Assembly: GCA_005808505.1 (NCBI GenBank)
Contig: SYLX01000061.1
Coordinates: 1-37,478 of the forward strand
Length of the DNA: 37,478 bases
Direction: 5' to 3'
From: Bdellovibrionales bacterium
Lineage (GTDB): Bacteria > Bdellovibrionota > Bdellovibrionia > Bdellovibrionales > JAMPXM01
The notes beneath the pieces are model-generated. The model was not told the origin of the DNA. It saw only the letters and a program-made list of their open reading frames with translations, and made no database searches. Each line of letters begins with the position of its first letter. Positions within the stretch are counted from its first letter, which is position 1. Position numbers and translations under genes: made by a program. Positions 24,608 to 32,432 of this stretch are shown here, piece by piece.

Positions 24608-25527
24608 GCGAGATCCTTTCGTTCGCGGCGCAAGAGCAGCACGGAAAGAAATGCGAGGTAAACGCAAAGAGCGAGCGTTGGGACCTCACATCGAGCCCAT
24701 CCTTCCGGTGAAAGACGGCTGGCGAATTGAAGGATGGTGTAGAAGGCATCCCACGCGCGATCAACAAGCGTTGCGCTCGCCGGAAACACGAAGGCAGCGA
24801 GGGCGAGAGGAAAAAGCACCCAGCCGAAAACGGGCGCCAGCAGGGTGTTGTAGGCGATTGAAACAGGATGCGGCGTCGCAAGCGGGAGAAGGGCCGGGAT
24901 CATAAGTAAGTAGACACGCAAATTCGTTAGCCACGAGGTTTCTTCGTTGAGGTGAGCTTGCGTCGGCTTTGCCGCGATCGAGAGCGCGAGGCTTGCGATC
25001 CAGCTCATGGAAAGCGAGCGGAGATCGTTTTCAGAGCGACAAAAGGAGAGTGTTGCGAGGCCTGAGGCCGTGATGACTTGGAAGGGCCTCCAGCTTAAGT
25101 TGAACGTCTGATTTGATCGTTTCAAAAGAAGCTGGAGAAAAGCACGAAGCACGGGCGGCTGCAGTCGATTCGCAAAAACGAAAACGAGTAAAAGTGGCCA
25201 GAGGAGAATCGAGGCACGCGGGATCCTCCTGAGTAAGGCCTGACAGAATGTCTCGAGTAAGATCAAGTGTGAGCCCGAGACGACGATGAGGTGGAGAAGC
25301 CCCGTCTGCACCAAGGCGCCCCTCGACTCGCTCCGGAAGGGGAGTGAACTGCCACAAACAATGGCAGCGTAACTTTCGTAGTGACGCCCCTTGGGTGCGA
25401 ACGAAAGGCACAGCTCATGAACCGGTTCAGAAGCGGTTGCCACCAAATTAGGCATCGCTCTGAGGCCGGCTTGCACGGCAATTGTGTAGAAAACGATAAG
25501 AACCAACACCAGCGCCTGTTTGAGCAA
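24598..25527 (-). CDS. comEC: ComEC/Rec2 competence (channel) domain protein
   Basis: About 309 residues and several hydrophobic segments. The ComEC signature HLIVVSGSHLIL is at about 79-90, followed by membrane helices (PRASILLWPLLLVFVFA, MIPALLPLATP, NTLLAPVFGWVLFPLALAAFVF). Together they form the pore that takes single-stranded DNA through the inner membrane. The usual N-terminal DUF4131 (OB-fold) domain is very short or absent: only about 75 residues lie before the signature. The start is uncertain; TTG at 25527 is the first possible codon after an in-frame stop, with no strong ribosome binding site. The metallo-beta-lactamase domain is encoded by the next gene. dprA lies 3 kb away on the other strand. 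Confidence 0.75.
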   Translation of the reverse strand: MLKQALVLVLIVFYTIAVQAGLRAMPNLVATASEPVHELCLSFAPKGRHYESYAAIVCGSSLPFRSESRGALVQTGLLHLIVVSGSHLILLETFCQALLRRIPRASILLWPLLLVFVFANRLQPPVLRAFLQLLLKRSNQTFNLSWRPFQVITASGLATLSFCRSENDLRSLSMSWIASLALSIAAKPTQAHLNEETSWLTNLRVYLLMIPALLPLATPHPVSIAYNTLLAPVFGWVLFPLALAAFVFPASATLVDRAWDAFYTILQFASRLSPEGWARCEVPTLALCVYLAFLSVLLLRRERKDLACA

Positions 25528-25925
25528 CCCACGCGCCGAACTCTGTAGCGAAGGGACTCAAGTTAGATCCTGTAAGGCGTCCGAACTGCGGATTTAAGAT
25601 GTCTGACAGAATAGTGTCAGGATGATCCTAAAAGTTCGAATATATCAGGTATTACGGATACTTATCTCTTGCATTAGTCTTCAGCAATCCGCTGAAACCC
25701 TTATCGGATGGCGGGTCTAAGGTCTAGAAGTGAAGTCATTCCACATTCGATGTGGATAAGTATATAGAGATGTTCACATGTTGAGCGCCCATATGGCGGG
25801 CAGTTGGAAAGATCGTGGCAGATTTCAGATTCGCATCAAAGAGACGGTCTTAAGACTGGCTTGCAGGTCCGGTGTATTTGCATCGGGGTCTTCATCATCT
25901 AACATGAAGAGAACAGGAAGTTTTT
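25528..25925. promoter_or_regulatory. 398-base intergenic region with four short inverted repeats
   Basis: No convincing gene lies here. The inverted repeats are CTGACA-6-TGTCAG (25603-25620), TTCAGC-5-GCTGAA (25680-25696), CCACAT-3-ATGTGG (25741-25755), and a CCATATGG palindrome near 25790. They lie in the divergent gap between comEC (minus) and the CpoB-like gene (plus), so they may bind regulators of either. A small RNA cannot be excluded. An 87-codon frame at 25778 overlaps the next gene and lacks a ribosome binding site. Confidence 0.35.
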
Positions 25926-26777
25926 ATGCATCGAGATGGTCACAAACGGATTTGTGCCCGCATCGAGTCGACGAATCTCGTTGGACTCGCGCTGGTCGCG
26001 CTTGCTTCTTTCCTCACCGGTTGCAGCACTCCCGTCGTTAAGAAAAAAACGGCAGGGCAGGAAGGCGTTCGTCTTCGCGCCTTGGAGAAAGATCTCAAGC
26101 GGAAGCAATCGCTGATCGAGGAGCTGCGTGAACGGAACCTCGTTTTAGAGCGCCGCATTCAGCAACAAGCTTCGCTTGATCTTCAGCAGCAGGCTCAAGC
26201 GGCCCGAGTTCCAGTGCCGTTCTCTCCGACGGCTGGTTTAGACCACCCGGCTCTCGCAACTAGCCAGGCGCTGCCTCAAACGCAAGCACAGCACCAAGCC
26301 ACGGCGCAAAGACTGGAGCGTCAGGCCGAACCCGAAACGATCACGGGTGCGCGCGGCGTGGTCACTGGCGAGCAGAGACTTTACTCGAAGATTCTCGAGA
26401 CCTACCGCTCGCACAATCTAGTGGAACTCCAAAAGACGCTGCAAATTCTTTTGAAGACTTATCCAGATTCCGTTTACGCCGACAATGCGCTCTACGTAGC
26501 GGGTTTGCTTTCTTACGAATCTAAAGACAACGCGCGGGCCCTGACTTACATGGAGCGCGTTTTGCGCGAGTACCCGAAAGGCAACAAAGCCGTCTCGGCT
26601 CTTTTTGCCAAAGCGATGATCCTGCGGACGAGTAATTCGAAACTGAGCGAAGCGCGCGAACTCCTCAAACGCGTCCGCAGTCTTTATCCGGGCAGTCCCG
26701 AAGCCGCGCAGGCGACCGTTGAAGAGCGTCTCTTAAATATGATGAGCGCCGGAAGCGCACCACGGCGGGAGTCTTGA
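25926..26777 (+). CDS. CpoB/YbgF-like lipoprotein with coiled coil and TPR
   Basis: About 283 residues with a lipobox FLTGC (Cys33) after a leader of about 32 residues. Residues 45-90 are probably coiled coil (LRALEKDLKRKQSLIEELRERNLVLERRIQQQ), a Gln/Pro/Ala-rich linker follows to about 130, and the C-terminal TPR-type repeats run from about 150 (AGEQRLYSKILETYRSH... to NNPDSVYADNALYVAGLLSYESKDNARALTYMERVLREYPKG). This layout matches CpoB/YbgF, which couples the Tol-Pal system to peptidoglycan synthesis at division; the tol-pal genes are not in the window. AGGAAG lies before the ATG. The LysM gene overlaps its stop, so the two are co-translated and probably act at the same envelope site. Confidence 0.75.
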   Translation: MHRDGHKRICARIESTNLVGLALVALASFLTGCSTPVVKKKTAGQEGVRLRALEKDLKRKQSLIEELRERNLVLERRIQQQASLDLQQQAQAARVPVPFSPTAGLDHPALATSQALPQTQAQHQATAQRLERQAEPETITGARGVVTGEQRLYSKILETYRSHNLVELQKTLQILLKTYPDSVYADNALYVAGLLSYESKDNARALTYMERVLREYPKGNKAVSALFAKAMILRTSNSKLSEARELLKRVRSLYPGSPEAAQATVEERLLNMMSAGSAPRRES

Positions 26778-28447
26778 TGATGAACAAAAAAAGTTTGATT
26801 CTGCGCTTCATACTCGCGGGCCCCATGGTTCTCGCTTCTCCAGTCTACGCGCAAGATCTCGAAGATGCGCTCGACGCTGAACTTGATGCGATGGGTGGCC
26901 TGCCTCCCAGTGGACAAGCTGTTCCGCAGCAAACCTTGCCGCCTCAACAGGCGCTGCCGGCCCAGCAAGCGCTACCGGCTCAACAAAGTTTGCCGGCGCA
27001 AGAGGTTCCGCTTCAACAAGCGATTTCTGAACCAGCACCGCTTCCTGCGCAATCGCAACCAAAGCCAGCGCCCGCGCCGAGAAATCAACCTCAAAGGGTT
27101 GCGGAGCCTTCACGTCCAACGCCTTCTACCGGTGGTGTGTTCGGTGATGAGCCGAACTTGCAACTCGAACAGCGCATGTACCGGATCTTCAAGAACGCCC
27201 AACCGATTCCTCCGGATAAGTGGAGTGAGATCATCGGTTCGCGTCGTCAGGATCTCTACGTCGTGCAATCGGGCGACACGCTCTGGGATATCAGCTCAAC
27301 TCTCTTTGGTGATGGTTTCTACTGGTCAAAGCTTTGGGCAGAAAACAGTAAGCTTGAAAACCCGCACGTGATCTCAAATGGTCAAGGCATTCGGTTCCTT
27401 GCTGGAACAGAAGATGCTCCGCCCACGGTCGATGTTCTCTCTCAAGAAGCCGTTGAGCAAATCGAGCGCAACGTTCTCAAGCAAGTGACCGGTCAAGAGC
27501 CGATCTACCGCGAGCAAGCCTTGAAAGAACTCTCGGCGGACGAATTAGCTTCTGGTGACGGCATCGAGCTTGAAGAGTTGATTTCAAAACCCGACATCCC
27601 CGACGGCGTGAGATCGCGCCCTGTCCTCAAAAAACTTCCGGCCTCATTCATCTCGCGAGAGATCAAGGACGAAGGACGTTACGACATCACGGGAATCGAC
27701 GTCGTGAAGATGCCGAGTCTGCGCTCGGTAGCCAACGTGAACCCAGCGTATTACTTAGCTGATCGCAAACCTGAAGGCCTCGGTACGATCGACGAGATCG
27801 AAGTCGGGGAGAATGTCGCAAGTATCGGGCAATCGGTGATCGTAAAAACGTCTCGCACTCTGCAAAAGGGCAAAAAATTATCTGTTCTTTTTCCGCGCGG
27901 AAGCGTGAAGCAAGGATTGATCGGTTCGGTGGGGCCCGTGATCGAAGTCGGCGGTGAAATCGAAATCGATGAGGCGATCGATGGGAAATCGGGAACTTAC
28001 CGTGCGTACGTCATCAGTAGCGTGAACCCGATTCGATTGAATTCGATCGTTTCGGACGAACCGCTTCCGAAAGCCAACTACGGGCGGACTGGGACGATGT
28101 TGAATACCGAGCTCCCGATTCTTGGTGGGGAATATGACGAGACGAGAAAAATCATCGGCGAAAATTCGGTCGTTTATATCGATGGTGGAGCTAAGGCGGG
28201 CTTGAGCGTGGGCGACATTTTGCCGGTGCAATCAACGCGCGGGGTTCGTCGAGAAAACTCTCGTTACCCAGACATGAAGAAATCGATTGGCCTAGTGAAG
28301 ATCTTCAAAGTCGAACCGACGGTGGCCTCGGCGATCGTTCTCGAATCGCAGGAGCCGATCTACACGGGCGATTTGACGGGAGGAAAGCTGCCTGGCGGTG
28401 CCCGGAAAATCAAGGATTTGGAAGATGATTCACAAGTCATAGACTGA
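26777..28447 (+). CDS. Exported LysM-domain protein with a Pro/Gln-rich linker
   Basis: About 556 residues. A signal peptide (to about YAQ at 27) is followed by a low-complexity linker of repeated LPAQQ-like units (about 43-100), then a single LysM domain (about 160-210, VVQSGDTLWDISSTLFGDGFYW...), which binds the glycan strands of peptidoglycan. The remaining 340 residues have an unrecognised mixed fold with many short beta strands. The open frame begins at TTG 26774 (TTGA overlap with the upstream stop), but the ATGs at 26777 and 26780 are better spaced from GGGAG (26767-26771); I give 26777. A terminator-like hairpin follows at 28530-28562. It probably forms an envelope complex with the CpoB-like lipoprotein. 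Confidence 0.75.
   Translation: MMNKKSLILRFILAGPMVLASPVYAQDLEDALDAELDAMGGLPPSGQAVPQQTLPPQQALPAQQALPAQQSLPAQEVPLQQAISEPAPLPAQSQPKPAPAPRNQPQRVAEPSRPTPSTGGVFGDEPNLQLEQRMYRIFKNAQPIPPDKWSEIIGSRRQDLYVVQSGDTLWDISSTLFGDGFYWSKLWAENSKLENPHVISNGQGIRFLAGTEDAPPTVDVLSQEAVEQIERNVLKQVTGQEPIYREQALKELSADELASGDGIELEELISKPDIPDGVRSRPVLKKLPASFISREIKDEGRYDITGIDVVKMPSLRSVANVNPAYYLADRKPEGLGTIDEIEVGENVASIGQSVIVKTSRTLQKGKKLSVLFPRGSVKQGLIGSVGPVIEVGGEIEIDEAIDGKSGTYRAYVISSVNPIRLNSIVSDEPLPKANYGRTGTMLNTELPILGGEYDETRKIIGENSVVYIDGGAKAGLSVGDILPVQSTRGVRRENSRYPDMKKSIGLVKIFKVEPTVASAIVLESQEPIYTGDLTGGKLPGGARKIKDLEDDSQVID
26923..27020 (+). repeat. Degenerate 15-base repeats encoding LPAQQ-type units
   Basis: About five to six successive units of the form CCGGCNCARCARGCG (for example LPPQQA, LPAQQA, LPAQQS, LPAQE) in the linker of the LysM gene. 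The unit is in frame, so length can vary without frameshift. Confidence 0.7.
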
Positions 28448-28529
28448 TGCCGCTTGGCGGACGTTTTCCGGAGAGTGACTCAAGTGAGAGTGCGCTTCCG
28501 CCACTGAGAGATGAGATTAGAACTTGCAG

Positions 28530-28562
28530 AGGCCTTCCCGAAAAGGGGAGGCCTTTTTGTTT
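28530..28562 (+). terminator. Terminator-like hairpin that also carries the dprA ribosome binding site
   Basis: AGGCCTTCCC (28530-28539) pairs with GGGGAGGCCT (28545-28554) around the loop GAAAA; ten base pairs, one of them G-U, followed by TTTTTGTTT. It would end the CpoB-like/LysM transcript. The GGGGAGG of the 3' arm is the ribosome binding site for dprA, whose TTG start (28557) lies in the T-run. Confidence 0.75.
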
Positions 28563-29372
28563 GAAGATTTAAAGCTACTCGCAGCTCTTTCTCTTACGGA
28601 TTCATCGATCCGCGTTGATGATTTTCTCTCGCTCCAAGCTCCATCACGTAAACTCGAGTTTGCGAGTCCCCGGAAGATCCAAGAAGCCCGAGAAGTGGTG
28701 AAGTGGTGTGCCGATAACGACGCAGCGATCATTTTTCCGGGCCACGATGATTATCCAGAAGCCTTCTTTCGCGTTGATCCTCCGCCGCTTTTTCTATCGG
28801 TCCAAGGAGCTGCCTGTTGGAAGTCGCAGCGTTGTCTCGCGGTCGTCGGCAGCCGTGAGCCTTCGTTTTTCGCGTTGAATTGGCTTGAGCTTCACCTGCC
28901 AGAAATTCTGCGCTCCGGAATCATCACGGTCAGCGGTGGAGCACGCGGAATCGACCAAAAAGCTCACCATCTTTCAATTCGTGCAAAAAGTCCCACCGCC
29001 GTTTTCTTACCTTCGGGATTGGCTTCCGCTTACCCGACAGAGTGGAAAATTTGGAAGACCGAGCTCTTTGCGAGCGGCGGCGCACTGGTGAGTCCTTACT
29101 CGCCTTTTCAGGAAATTCGGCGCACTCATTTCGAAGGGCGAAACCGCCTCATTGCGGCCCTCGCGAGCGTGGTTTTTATCGTTGAAGCACGCCGAAAGAG
29201 CGGCTCGATTATGACGGCTCGTCTTGCCACCGAACTCGATAAAAGCGTCTGCGTGCTTCCGAATACGCCAGGTGATCCGCGATGGGCGGGGACCGTCGAT
29301 CTCCTCTTTGAGAATCGCTTTCCGATACGGGATGCAAAAGATTTGGTCTCGCTCCTCGATCTTTCGCGTTAG
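28557..29372 (+). CDS. dprA: DNA-processing protein DprA (Smf)
   Basis: DprA protects incoming single-stranded DNA and loads RecA during natural transformation. The Rossmann fold shows its conserved motifs: VVGSREPS (about 94-101), SGGARGIDQKAH (about 128-139), GLASAYP, RNRLIAALASVVFIVEA and SGSIMTARLATELDKSVCVLPN. The N-terminal 70 residues are a short SAM-like helical part. No C-terminal winged helix is visible. The start is TTG at 28557, with GGGGAGG five bases before it; the frame opens at TTG 28524, which lacks a ribosome binding site. The start region lies in a terminator hairpin, so its expression may depend on read-through or an internal promoter. Its end overlaps the convergent permease gene by four bases (TTAG). 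Confidence 0.9.
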   Translation: MFEDLKLLAALSLTDSSIRVDDFLSLQAPSRKLEFASPRKIQEAREVVKWCADNDAAIIFPGHDDYPEAFFRVDPPPLFLSVQGAACWKSQRCLAVVGSREPSFFALNWLELHLPEILRSGIITVSGGARGIDQKAHHLSIRAKSPTAVFLPSGLASAYPTEWKIWKTELFASGGALVSPYSPFQEIRRTHFEGRNRLIAALASVVFIVEARRKSGSIMTARLATELDKSVCVLPNTPGDPRWAGTVDLLFENRFPIRDAKDLVSLLDLSR

Positions 29373-30463
29373 CGCCAAGCTCTGCGGAGTGAGAAGGTCG
29401 CCGCGATCGCGAACAAAAAGTTCGGAAGCCACATCGCGATGACGGGAATCAGCTGACCTTGGCGGGAAGCGCCTTCCGCCGTAACGTAGACGATCCAATA
29501 GGCGACGATGATACCGATGCAGATGACCGTGCCGCCACCTTTCGCGTTTCGTCGGTTCGAAACCGTACCGAGACCGACTCCGATCAACGCGAAGATGAGG
29601 CAGGCCACCGCAATTGCGATGCGCTTTTGAAATTCGGTTTCGAGCTCGAGCCGCTGCTCAAGTTTGAGAGCTTTATCTTTGGTCTTAGCGCGAAGCTCAT
29701 CAATCGTAAGACTCGGCGGAGACTTGTTTGCAAACGACTCCGTCATCGGATTGGAGAGATGAAAATCGTAAGTGCCGAAATCCACTTTCGTGTGTCGACC
29801 TTGGGATGTGCTGTGAAAACTTCCGTCTTTCAGACGGATGAGCGCACTGTGCCCAGGGCGGTCCTTATCCGTGAGGATCTGACCTTCTTTCGCGATGATG
29901 GTCAGCGGCGTTTGCTTTTCGTCGTAAATGAAGACTTGGCTCAGCGTGCCAGTCGTAGAATCGACTCGATTTGCGTAGACCACGAGATCAAAAAAACTTT
30001 CCGAAAACGTTCCTTCTTTGATCGCAACGCCCGGTTTCGTGGCGCCGATCTGCGTGATCAACATCTCGAATTGACGGTTGCCCCAAGGAGCGATGTGAAA
30101 CGAAGTCTGCAAAGATAGAATGCCGACCAAAATACTCAAGATGACGGCCGGGAACACGATCGAACTCATACTGAGCCCAATCGCCCGAAACGCCACAATC
30201 TCCGAATCAGCGCTCAGGCGACTGTAAGTCAGCAACACGGTAAAGAGCAGACTCATCGGAAAGAGAATCGGCAAAAAGCTCATGGAAAGATAACTCATCA
30301 TTAAACCAACGGTCGTGATTTTCACGCCGTGGCTGATGACCATCTCGGTCAGGCGAAGTGCCTGAAGACTGAGTAAGATAAACACGAACACGAGAACGCC
30401 GAGAAGAAACGTCGGGATCATTTCTCCAAGCACGTAACGGATCATCAAGAAGGCGCGCATCAT
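29369..30463 (-). CDS. Lipopolysaccharide ABC exporter permease, LptF/LptG family
   Basis: A 364-residue YjgP/YjgQ-type permease with about six membrane segments: three near the N-terminus (IPTFLLGVLVFVFILLSL, GLMMSYLSMSFLPILFPMSLLFTVLL, IVFPAVILSILVGILSL), a large periplasmic jellyroll (about 120-265, the bridge part that receives lipid), and three at the C-terminus (IAVACLIFALIGVGL, GGTVICIGIIVAYWIVYV, LIPVIAMWLPNFLFAIAA). The family moves lipopolysaccharide from the inner membrane with LptB2. Only one member is here; its partner must be elsewhere. The ATG at 30463 has an adjacent ATG and a weak ribosome binding site. It lies 55 bases after the glycosyltransferase gene. F or G cannot be decided. 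Confidence 0.88.
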   Translation of the reverse strand: MMRAFLMIRYVLGEMIPTFLLGVLVFVFILLSLQALRLTEMVISHGVKITTVGLMMSYLSMSFLPILFPMSLLFTVLLTYSRLSADSEIVAFRAIGLSMSSIVFPAVILSILVGILSLQTSFHIAPWGNRQFEMLITQIGATKPGVAIKEGTFSESFFDLVVYANRVDSTTGTLSQVFIYDEKQTPLTIIAKEGQILTDKDRPGHSALIRLKDGSFHSTSQGRHTKVDFGTYDFHLSNPMTESFANKSPPSLTIDELRAKTKDKALKLEQRLELETEFQKRIAIAVACLIFALIGVGLGTVSNRRNAKGGGTVICIGIIVAYWIVYVTAEGASRQGQLIPVIAMWLPNFLFAIAATFSLRRAWR

Positions 30464-30518
30464 GCTCTCAACTCTTCAATTCGTGACCGATTTTCTTTGA
30501 ATCGGTATATCAATTCCG

Positions 30519-31397
30519 TCAGTCTGCTCGACGGTCATTGACCAACCGATAAGGACGGTATTCGCCGATCCGGTGCTTGAAGGTTTTCTCGAAAACGTCG
30601 CTCGCTAAAAGATTGAGATCTTTGAACGTCCAATCGCCAAGGCGGCGCTTGAAGTCGAACTTCCAATCCTGGGCTTCGACCAGCTCACGCATGACGGCGG
30701 GATGGCTGCCTTCGAACTTTCTCAAGCCGTACTGACGATCATACTGGAAATCGTCAAACTCGTTATCCCTTTTGTTCCCGTGCCACCAACGATTCAAAAG
30801 TTTGCTTTTTTGGCCCATGACTTTCGGCGGTTTCACCCAGCCGTAGTGGAAAATTCGGCCCCCGGCCGCGGCTACCGTAGGCTTCTCGCCGCCGACGCGA
30901 AAACCTTGCGCGTCGTTGAAGCTGCGAATGCCCGTGCTTTTGCGCACGATGCGCACTTCGTTGCGGTACCACTTTCGATTGGTCGCGATCGTCTCGTAAC
31001 TTCCGTAGAAGTGGATGTACTTAAAAAGTAGACCCTGCACGCGAGGATCTTTTTCGTGAGTCTCCATCGCCTTCCAGATCGCCGGCAAATCGGCCTCATG
31101 CACGACTTCGTCGGCTTGGATGTAGAAGCACCAGTCGTGGTTACACCGGTCCAAAGCCTCGTTCGTTTTTTCGCTGAGGATCAATCCACCTTTGGTTTTT
31201 TGCGTATCCCAGTAGGAATCGAAGACACGAATCTTCGGATCGTTCAATCCGAGGATCATCTCTTTTGTTTGATCGTCGCTTTGGCCAATGCCGATGACGA
31301 ATTCATCCACCAACGGCAAAATACTTTTGATGCTTTGAAGAACCGGGTATCCCATGAGGATCCCGTTTCGAATCACGGTGAAGCCACTTACTTTCAT
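30519..31397 (-). CDS. Family 2-type glycosyltransferase
   Basis: A 292-residue protein whose start, KVSGFTVIRNGILMGYPVLQSIKSILPLVDEFVIGIGQSDDQT, is the GT-A nucleotide-binding part, and IQADEV (about 93-98) is the likely metal-binding acid motif. It would add a sugar, probably to a surface polysaccharide or lipid. The rest (from WYRNEVRIVR) is less conserved and ends with DWKFDFKRRLGDWTFKDLNL. No membrane segment is visible, so it is cytoplasmic or membrane-associated. It is 55 bases upstream of an LPS-type permease and probably acts in the same pathway. No clear ribosome binding site was seen at the ATG. Confidence 0.85.
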   Translation of the reverse strand: MKVSGFTVIRNGILMGYPVLQSIKSILPLVDEFVIGIGQSDDQTKEMILGLNDPKIRVFDSYWDTQKTKGGLILSEKTNEALDRCNHDWCFYIQADEVVHEADLPAIWKAMETHEKDPRVQGLLFKYIHFYGSYETIATNRKWYRNEVRIVRKSTGIRSFNDAQGFRVGGEKPTVAAAGGRIFHYGWVKPPKVMGQKSKLLNRWWHGNKRDNEFDDFQYDRQYGLRKFEGSHPAVMRELVEAQDWKFDFKRRLGDWTFKDLNLLASDVFEKTFKHRIGEYRPYRLVNDRRAD

Positions 31398-31582
31398 TCG
31401 ATTCTTGTATCAACGGCCCCGACCCCGCGCAAGGTGATCCTCGGGCCTGTCTCGAATGGCGAACGGTCTTGTTCGATTTCGTCCAATTGATTCTCGGCTC
31501 GAACCCGCTATGATTGGAAGGGGCCCGTTTGCGCGGGACGTTTTTATTTCGAGGTTGGATTCAAGGGGAGCAGCACGGCGGC

Positions 31583-32386
31583 ATGCGCAAGATCATGTTG
31601 GTGATCGAAGATTACACCGATCTCATCGCGCTCGAGAATCTCTTGCGGCGCGTGGGATTCGACGTTTTGTCGCTCGGCAAGGACATTCTCGTCAACGATG
31701 CGCTCTTGAGATTTCAACCCGACATCGTCATCGCCACATCAAAAGGCCGCGTTGTCGACGGATTGCGCGTGGCCGCACGCGTGAAAAAACAAACTCCAGC
31801 TCCTCGTGTGGCACTTACCTACGCCCTAGGCAATGCGCCGACACTGACGAGTGAAGGCCAGACCTTGGTCGACGCGATGGTCGTGCTCCCCATTCAGTCA
31901 GCCTCGTTTTTGAAAGTCATGAGTCAGCTTGCGGGGATCGATGCTTCTTCGCTTCTCGCAAAGTACGAAAAGATCAGCACCGTGCGTCCGCAAGAAGAAG
32001 AGCTCATGCACGTCACCGGTGAGGCACCTGCTCCCGTCGAGAGCCGTTTCGTTCGCAACACGCCGGTCGAGACGACCGCGCCCTCAGTCCTTGACGAAGA
32101 TCCTTGGGCCAAGAGCGAAGAAGAGTGGGATCCCACCAAGAAACCAGGTCAAGCCTCCACGACGCGCTCGATCCGTTCGGATCGCTACGATCGTTTCTTA
32201 AACACGATGGAAGAAGAGAAGTTCGATAACGTTCTTCCGCGTGAAAAAGCAGCAGCGGCCATGCGCGAGCTCAAGAAAGCGGCTGAAAAAGATAAAGACA
32301 AGCTTGAGGAGTTGGATCGCGAACGCCGTGAGTTCGTGAAAGTTCTTTTCGAAGATGAGGCCTCAAGGGGTAAGACGAAAAAATAA
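31583..32386 (+). CDS. Degenerate receiver-like protein with a charged C-terminal tail
   Basis: About 267 residues. Residues 1-125 have the alternating pattern of a response-regulator receiver: MLVIEDYTDL (acidic pocket), QPDIVIATSKGR (strand 3), PRVALTYAL (strand 4) and VVLPIQ (strand 5). But the phosphorylated aspartate after strand 3 is replaced (A51/T52), and the strand-5 lysine is missing. So it cannot be a normal phospho-acceptor. A Pro/Ser/Glu-rich linker and a helical, highly charged end (MRELKKAAEKDKDKLEELDRERREF) follow. The frame is open from 31514; I chose the ATG at 31583, although AAGGGGAG lies 12 bases before it. It faces the receiver-PATAN-DnaJ gene tail to tail. A pseudo-receiver scaffold is the best guess. 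Confidence 0.7.
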   Translation: MRKIMLVIEDYTDLIALENLLRRVGFDVLSLGKDILVNDALLRFQPDIVIATSKGRVVDGLRVAARVKKQTPAPRVALTYALGNAPTLTSEGQTLVDAMVVLPIQSASFLKVMSQLAGIDASSLLAKYEKISTVRPQEEELMHVTGEAPAPVESRFVRNTPVETTAPSVLDEDPWAKSEEEWDPTKKPGQASTTRSIRSDRYDRFLNTMEEEKFDNVLPREKAAAAMRELKKAAEKDKDKLEELDRERREFVKVLFEDEASRGKTKK

Positions 32387-32403
32387 GGGCGCTCGCGGCG
32401 CCC
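32378..32403 (-). terminator. Intrinsic terminator after the receiver-DnaJ gene
   Basis: Read on the minus strand, GGGCGC pairs with GCGCCC around CGCGA, followed by TTATTTTTT. It lies about 30 bases after the stop of the facing minus-strand gene; its A-run encodes the last lysines of the plus-strand gene. Confidence 0.8.
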
Positions 32404-32432
32404 TCGGTCTCGAAGCGAATTTTCATCGCGGA

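Noticed and set aside
25778..26041. 87-codon plus-strand frame
   Set aside because: Overlaps the CpoB-like gene and has no ribosome binding site or recognisable content.
31520..31560. GC-rich dyad upstream of the degenerate receiver gene
   Set aside because: Only a 4-bp stem (CCCG/CGGG) before T's, in a divergent region where a terminator is not needed.
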